NCBI RefSeq assembly: GCF_033366695.1
Contig: NZ_JAOBTQ010000001.1
Span: 372,001-436,000, forward strand
Source of the DNA: Streptomyces sp. SCL15-4
GTDB lineage: Bacteria; Actinomycetota; Actinomycetes; Streptomycetales; Streptomycetaceae
Length of the DNA: 64,000 bases
Direction: 5' to 3'
The notes under the pieces are model-generated. The model was not told the origin of the DNA. It did no database searches and worked only from the letters and a program-made list of their open reading frames with translations. Positions 42,840 through 51,071 of this stretch are shown here, in pieces. Position numbers and translations under genes: made by a program. The number at the start of each line of letters is the position of its first letter. Within the stretch, counting starts at the first letter, position 1.

Positions 42840-44426
42840 CTACCCGGCGTACGTCTCGAACTCGGCGACCTGCGGGGTGCCGCTCGCGCCGGTGATCTGG
42901 AAGGTGACCTTGGAGAGCGTCGTCCGGGGGAGGGAGATGGCGCCCGCGCCGCTGCCGGAGGCGAGCACCGCCCCGGTGTCGCCGTTGAGGACGCGCCAGG
43001 AACCGATGCGGCCCGCGGTCCCGGCCGTCTCCCGGATGTCCACCGAGGAGATGGCGGTGGGCGAGCCCCACTTGATGGAGATGGACCCGGTCGTTCCGGC
43101 CGGCGACCAGTAGGTGTTCAGGTCGCCGTCGCGCACGTTGCCGTAGCTCGTGCCGTCGGCCTTGCTGGAGCCGTCGGAGCCCGCTCCGATGCTGAGGTTG
43201 GTGCCACCGGGCTGCGTCGGCGTGGGGGTCGGGGTCGGCGTGGGGGTGGGGGTCGGGGTCGGCGTGGGGGTGGGGGTCGGGGTCGGCGTGGGGGTGGGGG
43301 TCGGGGTCGGCGTCTGCGGCGTGCAGGAGCCGTCGGAGACGCGCAGCCCCTTGCCGGCGCCCGCCGTCTGGCTCACGATGGCCGGCACGCAGCTCGCGGC
43401 GTCGAGCGTGTAGGCGTAGGGGATGGCGACGGTGGTGTTGGACTGCGGGTTCGGGCCGGCCGGGTGGTTGTCGGTGCCGGGGCTGGTCCAGGTGACGTTG
43501 TCGTAGATGTTGCCGGCGACCTGCCAGTAGCCCGGCTCGTCGGTGTAGAAGGTGCCCAGGACGTCCTTGGAGTCCTCGAAGTAGTTGTTGTCCACCTTGG
43601 CGTGGGCGCCGGCCCGGGAGTTGATCCCGGACTTGTTCAGGCTCACGTAGTGGTTGTTGTACATGTGGGCCGTGCCGCCGCGCAGCAGCGGAGCGCGGGA
43701 GTCGATGTTCTGGTACAGGTTGTGGTGGAACGTGATGTAGCTGTTCGACAAGTCGCTCTCGCTCGACCCGATGAGACCGCCGCGGCCCGAGTTGCGCAGG
43801 ATGCTGTACGACAGGGTGACGTACTGGGTGTTGTCCTTCATGTCGAAGAGCGCGTCGAAGCCCTCCGCCTCCCCGCCCGAGGCCTCCAGCGTCGCGTGGT
43901 CGACCCAGACGTTGCGGACGTCGCTCTCCATGCCGATGGCGTCACCGCCGTTGGAGGTGGGGGAACCGGACTTCTTGACGTTCTTCACCGTCACGTTCTG
44001 GATGACGATGTTGCTGGACTCGCGGATGTGGATGCCCACTTGATCGAAGACGGCCCCGCCGCCGACCCCGACGATGGTCACGTTGCTGATCTGCTTCAGC
44101 TCGATGACACCGTCGGCGGTGTTGCAGCTGCTGCCGGACACCTTGCCGGTGTTGGCGTGGTTGATGGTGCCCTCGACCTGGATGGTGATCGGAGTGCTGC
44201 TACTGGCCCGGGAGCACAGGGCCGCGTGGATCGCGGTGCCGGTGGTGGCCCGCACGGTCTGCCCGCCCGCGCCGCCGGTGGTCCCGCCGTTCTGTGTCGC
44301 GTACCCCGTGGCGCCCGCGGCGGCGGCCGACGCCTCCTCGGGCATCGCCACGACCATCCCGGCCGCGGCGGCCACCCCCAGCGTGGCCAGGGCTGCGTAC
44401 AGTCGCATGGCGACTGGTCGTCTCAT
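42840..44426 (-). CDS. secreted pectate lyase (PL1) with C-terminal discoidin-type domain
   Basis: The 528-residue protein starts with a signal peptide (MRRPVAMRLYAALATLGVAAAAGMVVAMPEEASA). A PL1 parallel beta-helix follows: NVTIVGVGGGAVFDQVGIHIRESSNIVIQNVTVKN, DAIGMESDVRNVWVDHATL, NSYITFHHNLYQNIDSRAPLLRGGTAHMYNNHYVS. An extended (TP)n linker joins it to a carbohydrate-binding-like F5/8C domain (NLSIGAGSDGSSKADGTSYGNVRDGDLNTYWSPAG). It cleaves polygalacturonate by beta-elimination. A perfect LacI-type palindrome lies 72 bases upstream. The start at 44426 has GGGAG upstream. Confidence 0.92.
   Translation of the reverse strand: MRRPVAMRLYAALATLGVAAAAGMVVAMPEEASAAAAGATGYATQNGGTTGGAGGQTVRATTGTAIHAALCSRASSSTPITIQVEGTINHANTGKVSGSSCNTADGVIELKQISNVTIVGVGGGAVFDQVGIHIRESSNIVIQNVTVKNVKKSGSPTSNGGDAIGMESDVRNVWVDHATLEASGGEAEGFDALFDMKDNTQYVTLSYSILRNSGRGGLIGSSESDLSNSYITFHHNLYQNIDSRAPLLRGGTAHMYNNHYVSLNKSGINSRAGAHAKVDNNYFEDSKDVLGTFYTDEPGYWQVAGNIYDNVTWTSPGTDNHPAGPNPQSNTTVAIPYAYTLDAASCVPAIVSQTAGAGKGLRVSDGSCTPQTPTPTPTPTPTPTPTPTPTPTPTPTPTPTPTPTQPGGTNLSIGAGSDGSSKADGTSYGNVRDGDLNTYWSPAGTTGSISIKWGSPTAISSVDIRETAGTAGRIGSWRVLNGDTGAVLASGSGAGAISLPRTTLSKVTFQITGASGTPQVAEFETYAG
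43219..43308. repeat. 24-base tandem repeats encoding a Thr-Pro linker
   Basis: Three exact 24-base units at 43237-43260, 43261-43284 and 43285-43308, plus a shorter 18-base unit at 43219-43236, encode the (TP)n linker of the pectate lyase. The repeat number is likely to vary between strains. Confidence 0.85.
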
Positions 44427-44779
44427 CCTCGTCTCCCACTCGGTCATTCGCCGCCGACGCGGCTCGAATCCTGGGTGGTGCTGCTCAGCCGTACGCGGGA
44501 AAGCGCTTTCCGTGCGGCGAGAATAGGGTGGCTCCCGGTGAACGGCAAGGTTCCGGACAGTTACGGAATGCATCACTCCGATCAGCGGCGGCCCCGTTAC
44601 GGGAGGCGGTAGAAACCGCTTTTACCCCGCGTCGCTCGTACGGGACAACCGGGCCCCACCCTGCCCCTTGGCCACGGTGGGGCCCGGTCGGGCTCGTCGG
44701 CCGGCGTGCTCCGGCGCCACGGATACCCTGACTCCCACTGGCCCCCACCCATGACGCACGTGAACAGGACAGGAGTCCC
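44427..44779. other. divergent promoter region, pectate lyase and class V aminotransferase
   Basis: The 353 bases hold the palindrome at 44498-44511 and an imperfect second copy at 44608-44626 (GGTAGAAACCGCTTTTACC). No RNA gene or small gene was seen. The rest is promoter space for both divergent genes. Confidence 0.5.
44498..44511. promoter_or_regulatory. LacI-family operator
   Basis: GGAAAGCGCTTTCC is a perfect 14-base palindrome with the central CG of LacI/CcpA-type operators. It lies 72 bases upstream of the secreted pectate lyase start, a common place for sugar-responsive repression in Streptomyces. The regulator gene is not in the window. Confidence 0.7.
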
Positions 44780-45964
44780 ATGCCGGCACCACTGGATGTA
44801 GCCCGTGCCCGCCAAGAGACCCCCGGATGCGCCCACGTCGTACATCTCAACAACGCCGGCGCGGCACTCGCTCCGACCCCGGTGCTCGACGCCGTCATCG
44901 GCCATCTGCGGCTCGAGGCGCGGCTCGGCGGTTACGAGGCCGCGGTGGCCGCCGCCGCGAAGGTCGACGCCGTCTACGAGTCGATCGCCCGTCTGATCGG
45001 CTGCCGGCCGCACGAGGTCGCCGTGGTCGAAAGCGCCACCCGGGCCTGGGACATGGCCTTCTACGCGCTGCGTTTCCGGCCCGGCGATCGCATCCTGACC
45101 TCGCGCGCCGAGTACGCCAGCAACGTCATCGCCTTCCTGCAGGCGGCCCGCCGCACCGGTGTCCGGGTCGAGGTGATCGACGACGACGAGCACGGCCAGC
45201 TGTCGGTGAAGGACCTCGAACGGCGCCTGGACGAGCACGTCAGGCTCGTCGCCGTCACCCACGTGCCCACCCAGAGCGGCTTGGTCAACCCCGCGGCCGA
45301 GGTCGGCCGGCTGACTCGTGCCGCCGGCGTCCCGTTCCTGCTCGACGCCTGCCAGTCCGTCGGCCAACTACCCGTCGACGTGCGGGAGATCGGCTGCGAC
45401 ATGCTGTCGGCGACCGGACGCAAGTTCCTGCGCGGACCGCGCGGTACCGGCTTCCTCTACGTCTCCGACCGGCTCATCGAGCAGTTGGAGCCGCCCTTCC
45501 TCGACTTGCACGCCGCGACGTGGACCGACGCGCGGACCTACGAAGTCCGTCCCGACGCACGGCGGTTCGAGGCGTGGGAGACCAACTACGCGGCCAAGAT
45601 CGGTCTTGGTACCGCCGTGGACTACGCCCTGGGCTGGGGCATCGAAGCGATCGAAGAACGGGTCACCGCCCTCGCCGCACGGCTGCGGCAGCGACTCGCG
45701 CAGCTGCCCGGCGTGACCGTCCAGGACCGAGGGCGGCGCCTTTGCGGCATCGTCACCTTCACCGTCGACGGCGTTCCCGCGGCCGACGTGCGGCACCGGC
45801 TCTCCGAGTCGGGCGTCAACACCAGCGTCTCGGCGCTCACTTCCGCCCGCTACGACCTGGGGCCGCGTAATCTTCCCGCCGTGGTACGGGCGTCGGTGCA
45901 CTACTACAACACCGAGGAGGACATCGAGGCGCTGACCGCAGCGCTCGGCGCGCCTCCCGCCTGA
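44780..45964 (+). CDS. class V PLP-dependent aminotransferase (cysteine-desulfurase-like)
   Basis: The 394-residue protein has the class V layout: HVVHLNNAGAALAPTPVLDAVIGHL, VAVVESATRAWDMAFYAL, ILTSRAEYASNVIAFLQ, the PLP Asp and His of PFLLDACQSVGQLPVD and the PLP Lys in LSATGRKFLRGPRGTGFLYV. VRASVHYYNTEEDIEAL closes the small domain. No conserved desulfurase Cys loop stands out, so an aminotransferase, lyase or epimerase role is equally likely. It is monocistronic and 353 bases from the divergent pectate lyase. Confidence 0.85.
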   Translation: MPAPLDVARARQETPGCAHVVHLNNAGAALAPTPVLDAVIGHLRLEARLGGYEAAVAAAAKVDAVYESIARLIGCRPHEVAVVESATRAWDMAFYALRFRPGDRILTSRAEYASNVIAFLQAARRTGVRVEVIDDDEHGQLSVKDLERRLDEHVRLVAVTHVPTQSGLVNPAAEVGRLTRAAGVPFLLDACQSVGQLPVDVREIGCDMLSATGRKFLRGPRGTGFLYVSDRLIEQLEPPFLDLHAATWTDARTYEVRPDARRFEAWETNYAAKIGLGTAVDYALGWGIEAIEERVTALAARLRQRLAQLPGVTVQDRGRRLCGIVTFTVDGVPAADVRHRLSESGVNTSVSALTSARYDLGPRNLPAVVRASVHYYNTEEDIEALTAALGAPPA

Positions 45965-46155
45965 CCGGTCGCGCACGGGGACCGGCGTGCCTCCCGAGCG
46001 GCCTCCGCTTGCGCACGTCGGTCCGCGAAGCGGCCTGCCGGCCCGCAACACCGGAGCCGGACACGGCAGGCCACTGTGGCCCAAGGAACACGCCGAGCCC
46101 TCGATGCCCGCCCTGTCCCGGCCCGGCGTGAACCCCAACGCTCCTTTGGACCGCG

Positions 46156-47352
46156 CTACTTGACCCCCGACGGCTGAGACTGTGCCGTGGGCGCGCCGGG
46201 CCTCGCGTGTCGGCGGATGACGGCGTGCGCCGTCTCCGCCGCACCGAGGCCAAGCACGATGAACGCTGCGCCGACGGGACCGAGCCAGCGCGCGCCGAAC
46301 CATGCCATCCCTGTCTGACCGACCAGAGGGGCGACCGAGACGCCGACGTAGACCATGGCCGAGGCGAGACCGGTGAGCAGAGGTGCCGCCGTCGGCATGG
46401 CGGTGATCAGGCGGTGCGTCTGCGGTGCCAGGAGTCCCCATCCGGAGACGCCCCACAGGAGGAGTGCCACGACGGCGGAGGGCAGATGTGCGCTCGTCCA
46501 CGGCAGCAGCGCGAAGTCGGCCGCGGCCACGACGATCGCGGCATTGATGACGCGGCGGCTGCCGAAGCGGTCGATCAGGCGGCCCGAGCCGAGGGTTCCG
46601 GCGGTGGCGGCCAGTCCCCACACGAACAGCAGTGCGGCGAGGGTGGTGCCGCTGCCCGCGGTGGCGCGTTCGAGGCTTTCGCCGATGAAGGAGTAGACGG
46701 TGTACAGGCCGGTGTAGACGAGGAAGGTGGTCAGCAGGGTCAGGCCGATGCGGCGGTCGGCGAGCGGAGCGACGCGGGTGCGCAGCGGTACCGCCGGGGG
46801 TGTCGGTATCGCGGGCAGGAGCATGGCGATCCCGGCGGCGGCCAGCACTCCGAGAGCGGAGACGAACAGCATGGTGGCGCGCCAGTTGCCGGTAAGGCTG
46901 CCGATCGCCGTGCCGATGGGCGCCCCGAGCGCGGTCGCGGCGCTGAGGCCCGTCATGACGGTGGCGATGGCGCGGCCGCGACGCTCGGGCGGCGCGAGCG
47001 CGGTGGCCGCGGCGACGGCTGCGGGGGTGACCATGGCGCCGCCGAGCCCGGCGAGCGCCCGTGCCGCCAGGGCCACGCCGAAGGCCGGAGCGAAGGCGGT
47101 GACGAGATTGCCGGTGGTGAAGATGGCGAACCCGGCGAGAAACAGGGTGCGGCGCGGCCAACGGGCAGTGAGCGCCGCCATGACGGGGCCGAGGACGGCG
47201 TAGGTGAAGGCGTAGGCGGTGAGCAGCCAGCCGGCGGTTCCGACCGCGACACCGAGAGAGTGAGCGGCGTCCGGCAGGATGCCGGCGATGACGAAGCTGT
47301 CGGTGCCGATGGCGAACATTCCGGCGGCGAGGACGACGAGCGATCGGTACAC
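46156..47352 (-). CDS. MFS transporter (DHA1 type) next to Rrf2
   Basis: The 398-residue protein has about twelve helices and starts LVVLAAGMFAIGTDSFVIAGILPDAAHSLGV, as in AraJ/YdhP-like exporters; GPVMAALTARWPRRTLFLAGF is motif A. The GTG start has GGAGG eight bases upstream. It follows an rrf2-like gene on the same strand with about 100 bases between, including a repeat shared with the rrf2 promoter. Confidence 0.85.
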   Translation of the reverse strand: MYRSLVVLAAGMFAIGTDSFVIAGILPDAAHSLGVAVGTAGWLLTAYAFTYAVLGPVMAALTARWPRRTLFLAGFAIFTTGNLVTAFAPAFGVALAARALAGLGGAMVTPAAVAAATALAPPERRGRAIATVMTGLSAATALGAPIGTAIGSLTGNWRATMLFVSALGVLAAAGIAMLLPAIPTPPAVPLRTRVAPLADRRIGLTLLTTFLVYTGLYTVYSFIGESLERATAGSGTTLAALLFVWGLAATAGTLGSGRLIDRFGSRRVINAAIVVAAADFALLPWTSAHLPSAVVALLLWGVSGWGLLAPQTHRLITAMPTAAPLLTGLASAMVYVGVSVAPLVGQTGMAWFGARWLGPVGAAFIVLGLGAAETAHAVIRRHARPGAPTAQSQPSGVK

Positions 47353-47370
47353 GATGCGGGCCTCCAGATA

Positions 47371-47393
47371 TGTGACGTAACAGGAGTGGTTAC
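47371..47393. promoter_or_regulatory. candidate Rrf2 operator
   Basis: TGTGACGTAACAG at 47371-47383 matches TGTGTCGTAACAG on the opposite strand at 47940-47952 in 12 of 13 positions. It overlaps an inverted repeat, GTAAC at 47377-47381 and GTTAC at 47389-47393. One copy lies upstream of the MFS gene and one upstream of the rrf2-like gene, as expected for an autoregulated repressor. Confidence 0.5.
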
Positions 47394-47453
47394 AACAACG
47401 GGCCGAAGAGAGGCCGGCCCGAGAGGACCGGCCGACGCCAGGTGTGGGGCTGT

Positions 47454-47888
47454 TCAGGACCCGGGAACCGTCTCTCTCGCCACGTCGGCGACGGTGACGG
47501 CTGCCAGTTCGGCTTTCATCGACTCCTCCGCGCGGTCGTACACCTGACGCAGCACCGGCGGGATGCCCCGCGCGACGGGGCACGCCTGATTGGGAGGCGT
47601 GGAGTGCAGAGCGATGAGGGGATCGGGTTCGACGGCGAGGTAGACGTCTTTCAAGGTGATCGATTCCGCAGCGCGGGCCAGCCGCCAGCCCGCACCCTGT
47701 CCGCGCTGCGACTCCACCAGACCCGCGCCGCGCAGACTTCCGAGGATGCGGCGGATGACCACAGGGTTGGTGCTGACGCTGGCGGCGATCTGTTCGGATG
47801 TCACGATGCCGTCGGGACGCGTGGGACAGACCCGCGCCATCCAGGTCAGCGCGTGCGTGGCCACGGTCATCCGACTGTTCGCACCCAT
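47454..47888 (-). CDS. Rrf2 family transcriptional regulator
   Basis: The 144-residue protein has the Rrf2 winged helix: MTVATHALTWMARV, VTSEQIAASVSTNPVVIRRILGSLRGAGLVESQRGQGAGWRLAR, and ITLKDVYLAVE. A Cys in NQACPVAR is present, but the three-Cys cluster of IscR/NsrR is not, so it is probably not an iron-sulfur sensor. The ATG follows GGGAGG. It likely controls the MFS gene downstream. Confidence 0.85.
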   Translation of the reverse strand: MGANSRMTVATHALTWMARVCPTRPDGIVTSEQIAASVSTNPVVIRRILGSLRGAGLVESQRGQGAGWRLARAAESITLKDVYLAVEPDPLIALHSTPPNQACPVARGIPPVLRQVYDRAEESMKAELAAVTVADVARETVPGS

Positions 47889-48378
47889 GAGGCCTCCCGC
47901 CGTCCGAAGTCGTCGACGCCATCCGGGTCGCAACTCATACTGTTACGACACAGGGTCGCATGTCCAGCCGTCCCGACGGCCCCCTGCCGTCCAGCGCCCT
48001 CCATCCGCGCGACCGCACGCGTGGAGAGCGCCGCCGTCACGCCGCCGCGCACGAGGTAACCAAAGGGTTAATGATGCATTTCGCGGAATGGACGCAAAAT
48101 TTCCGGACTGAAAAAACCGGCCTCATCACAGCATGCGATCATGGCCGATCCGACCCTAAAACACCTGAAGAACTTGTGCGGGATTTCGAACTCAGCAGGT
48201 CAATCCTTGATCCATTCACGTCGACAATCCCGTCACCATGGCCAGAAGCTGTCGCTTGACCGATCAAGTGAGCGCTCTCTAAGATCCCTATGGGCTGACC
48301 ATTAAAGAACCAGATGGTCGTTGCAGGCTCTTGGAACCAACCGTCGCACGTGTCCGAGTCACGAGGAAGGTGGCGGAC
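47889..48378. other. promoter region ahead of cluster B
   Basis: About 490 bases include an unusually AT-rich core near 48060-48300 that contrasts with the flanks. It carries the promoter and palindromes described separately. No protein-coding frame or RNA gene was supported. Confidence 0.5.
48200..48285 (+). promoter_or_regulatory. sigma-70-type promoter with palindromes, cluster B
   Basis: TTGACC at 48256-48261 and TAAGAT at 48280-48285 are separated by 18 bases, a good vegetative promoter. The -35 box sits inside CTTGACCGATCAAG (48255-48268), a palindrome with CTTGA/TCAAG arms. TCAATCCTTGA at 48200-48210 has the same TCAA/TTGA halves. A regulator could bind both and control RNA polymerase access to the first gene of cluster B. 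Confidence 0.55.
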
Positions 48379-49767
48379 GTGGGTTCGTTGGTCAGCGAGG
48401 TGTTTCCGGAATCCGACGGCGGTGCGTCCCGTGGAGTCTCCATATCCGCACGGATGGCGCACTCTCTGGCACAGCGCACGATCTGGCACATCAACACCAC
48501 CGCGCGAGGTGGCGGTGTCGCCGATTTATTAGAGAAGGCCATAAGGCTGCACAACGAGTCCGGACTGAAAACCCGATGGCTGGTGCTCGGCGGTGAGCCC
48601 GAATTCTTCGCGGTGACCAAAAGGCTCCACCACCGCCTGCACGGCAGCCCGGACCCGGCGGGACCGCTCGGCACCGCCGAGCGCGAGGTCTACGAGAGCA
48701 CCACGCTCCGTCAGGCGCGCGAGGTACTGGAGCGGATCGCGCCGGGCGATCTCTGCGTCCTGCACGACCCGCAGACCCTCGGCCTGGCCCCGCACCTCGT
48801 GGCCGCCGGCCTGGACGTGGCCTGGCGCTGCCACATCGGCACCGCCTCGCACACCGCGGTGGTCCGGGACACCTGGGCCTTCCTCGCCCCCTATCTGCGG
48901 GCTCCCGCGCGGTGCGTGTTCTCGGCCGAGCGGTACGCCCCGCCCTTCCTGGCGGAACAGGAAGGGAAGGTCGTCGTCCTGCGGCCGTCGATCGACCCCG
49001 CCGCCCGCAAGAACCGTCCGATGGCGCGGGCGGCGGTGCACGACCGGCTGCGCGCGATCGGACTCCAGGCCGCGCAGGGCCCGCCGGCCGCCGAGCGTAC
49101 CGCCCGCATCGTGCAGGACCGGCCCCTTCCCGCGGACGCCCCCGTGGTCCTCCAGGTCTCCCGCTGGGATCCGCTCAAGGACATGGCGGGGGTGCTGCGC
49201 GGCTTCGCGGACCACGTCGCGCCGGCCCGGGACGACGTCCATCTGGTGCTGGCCGGGCCGGACCCGGACGACATCCCCGACGATCCGGAAGGCTCGCGGA
49301 TCCTGCGCGACCTGTGCGGCGTCCGGGAAGCGCTCGACCGGCCGGTCCGCGAGCGGGTGCACCTGGTCACCCTCTCGCTGCTGGACTCGGACGCCAACGC
49401 CGACTCCGTCAACGCGCTGCAACGGCGCGCCGATGTCGTCGTACAGAAAAGTCTTCGGGAAGGTTTCGGGCTCACCGTCACCGAGGCCATGTGGAAGGGC
49501 AAGGCCATCGTCGCCAGCGCGGTCGGCGGCATCACCGACCAGATCCGCGACGGGCACGAGGGCGCCTTGGTACCGAATCCGCACGACCTCGCCGCATTCG
49601 GTCAGGCCATTCTCCGGCTGCTGTCGGAGAGTGATCTTCGCGAGCGATACGGAACCGCCGCGCACCACCGCTGCACTCAGGAATTCCTCATCTACCGGGA
49701 ATTCATGGACTACTGCTCGCTCTATACCGGTCTGCTCCAGCGAACCCCTACCGCCACTCATCCGTGA
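48379..49767 (+). CDS. GT4 glycosyltransferase, trehalose synthase (TreT)-like
   Basis: The 462-residue protein shows a GT-B fold with TreT-type features: TIWHINTTARGGGVADLLEKAIRL at the N-terminal acceptor side, LHDPQTLGLAPHLVAAG, then PVVLQVSRWDPLKDMAGVLRGFADHV and QKSLREGFGLTVTEAMWKGKAIVASAVGGITDQI, where EGFGLTVTEAMW is the GT4 donor motif. TreT uses a nucleotide sugar and glucose. In a C7-cyclitol cluster it may glycosylate the cyclitol or join a pseudosugar. The GTG at 48379 has GGAAGG upstream; a TTG at 48331 is the alternative. Confidence 0.8.
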   Translation: MGSLVSEVFPESDGGASRGVSISARMAHSLAQRTIWHINTTARGGGVADLLEKAIRLHNESGLKTRWLVLGGEPEFFAVTKRLHHRLHGSPDPAGPLGTAEREVYESTTLRQAREVLERIAPGDLCVLHDPQTLGLAPHLVAAGLDVAWRCHIGTASHTAVVRDTWAFLAPYLRAPARCVFSAERYAPPFLAEQEGKVVVLRPSIDPAARKNRPMARAAVHDRLRAIGLQAAQGPPAAERTARIVQDRPLPADAPVVLQVSRWDPLKDMAGVLRGFADHVAPARDDVHLVLAGPDPDDIPDDPEGSRILRDLCGVREALDRPVRERVHLVTLSLLDSDANADSVNALQRRADVVVQKSLREGFGLTVTEAMWKGKAIVASAVGGITDQIRDGHEGALVPNPHDLAAFGQAILRLLSESDLRERYGTAAHHRCTQEFLIYREFMDYCSLYTGLLQRTPTATHP

Positions 49768-49844
49768 GCGGTGTAAAACCTCTCACACAGACCGGACCAT
49801 CGCACCCATCCCTTTCCATCCGTAACCGATGAGGAAACGACGAC

Positions 49845-51071
49845 ATGGAAAGCCTTGTGCAGTCCACCACCCGTACCCGGCCGGACACCGACGACGCCTC
49901 GGTCCCGACCTTGATCAGGAACGGCGGGAGCCGGCCCGAGTGGCTCGTGCAGGCCACGAAACCGGTCCGCTACGAAGTCCGCATGGTGGACGGGCTCCTC
50001 GACCCCGCCCACTCCGACCTGGCCCTGGCCGGCGTCACCGAACGCACCGGCAACCGGCGGTTCATCGTGCTCGACGACCACGTGGAGCGTCACTACGGCG
50101 ACCGGCTGCGTGCCTATCTGGACGCGCACGGCCTGGAACCGTCCATCTGCGTCCTCGCCGCCGAGGAGCGCACCAAGACCATGGACAGCGTCTCCCATGT
50201 GGTGCGCGCCCTCGACGCGTTCGGGATCTCCCGGCGGCACGACCCGATCATCGCCATCGGCGGCGGCGTCCTGCTCGACATCGTGGGCTTCGCCGCGAGC
50301 CTGTACCGGCGCAGCACTCCGTACGTCCGCGTCCCCACGACGCTGATCGGCATCGTCGACGCCGGCGTGGGGGTCAAGACGGGCGTCAACTTCGGCAGCC
50401 ACAAGAACCGGCTCGGCACCTACTTCGCGCCCGCGCTGGCCCTGCTGGACCGCGACTTCCTGGCCACGCTCGACGAACGGCACATCAGCAACGGGCTGGC
50501 CGAGATCCTCAAGATCGCGCTGGTCAAGGACATGCGCCTGTTCTCCCTGCTGGAACGGCACGGCACGACGCTGGTGTCGAGCCGCATGCAGGCGCGGGGC
50601 GCCGAAGGCGACGTGGTGCAGGAAGTGCTGGAGCGGGCCATCCACGGCATGCTCGAAGAGCTTCAGCCCAACCTCTGGGAGAACGACCTCCAGCGCCTCG
50701 TCGACTACGGCCACACCTTCAGCCCCACCATCGAGATGCGGGCGCTGCCGGACCTGCTGCACGGCGAGGCCGTCGGCATCGACATGGCCCTCACCACCGC
50801 CATCGCCCGTCGGCGCGGACTGGTCGGCGACGGGGAGCAGCGGCGCGTCGGCGGTGTCATGCGCCGGCTGCGCCTTCCGCAGTACCACCCGGTGTGCGAG
50901 GTGCACAGCCTGGCCGAGGCGCTGGAGGACACCGTCCGGCACCGGGACGGCTTGCAGCGGCTGCCGCTCCCGGTGGGCATCGGATCCGCCCGGTTCGTCA
51001 ACGACGTGACGGTGGACGAGATCGGGCAGGCCCTCGCCACGCTGGCCGCCGGGGGCCTCGATGCGTCCTGA
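49845..51071 (+). CDS. sugar phosphate cyclase, 2-epi-5-epi-valiolone synthase type
   Basis: The 408-residue protein is a dehydroquinate-synthase-fold cyclase. It has DPIIAIGGGVLLDIVGFAASLYRRSTPYVRVPTTLIGIVDAGVGVKTGVNFGSHKNRLGTYFAP, the metal Glu in NGLAEILKIALV, and the His ligands in DYGHTFSPTIE and LLHGEAVGID. This longer form with the RxxTPY and GSHKNRLGTYFAP blocks fits the EEVS/DDGS branch, not primary-metabolism DHQS. It would turn sedoheptulose 7-phosphate into 2-epi-5-epi-valiolone. It is the committed step of cluster B. Confidence 0.88.
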   Translation: MESLVQSTTRTRPDTDDASVPTLIRNGGSRPEWLVQATKPVRYEVRMVDGLLDPAHSDLALAGVTERTGNRRFIVLDDHVERHYGDRLRAYLDAHGLEPSICVLAAEERTKTMDSVSHVVRALDAFGISRRHDPIIAIGGGVLLDIVGFAASLYRRSTPYVRVPTTLIGIVDAGVGVKTGVNFGSHKNRLGTYFAPALALLDRDFLATLDERHISNGLAEILKIALVKDMRLFSLLERHGTTLVSSRMQARGAEGDVVQEVLERAIHGMLEELQPNLWENDLQRLVDYGHTFSPTIEMRALPDLLHGEAVGIDMALTTAIARRRGLVGDGEQRRVGGVMRRLRLPQYHPVCEVHSLAEALEDTVRHRDGLQRLPLPVGIGSARFVNDVTVDEIGQALATLAAGGLDAS

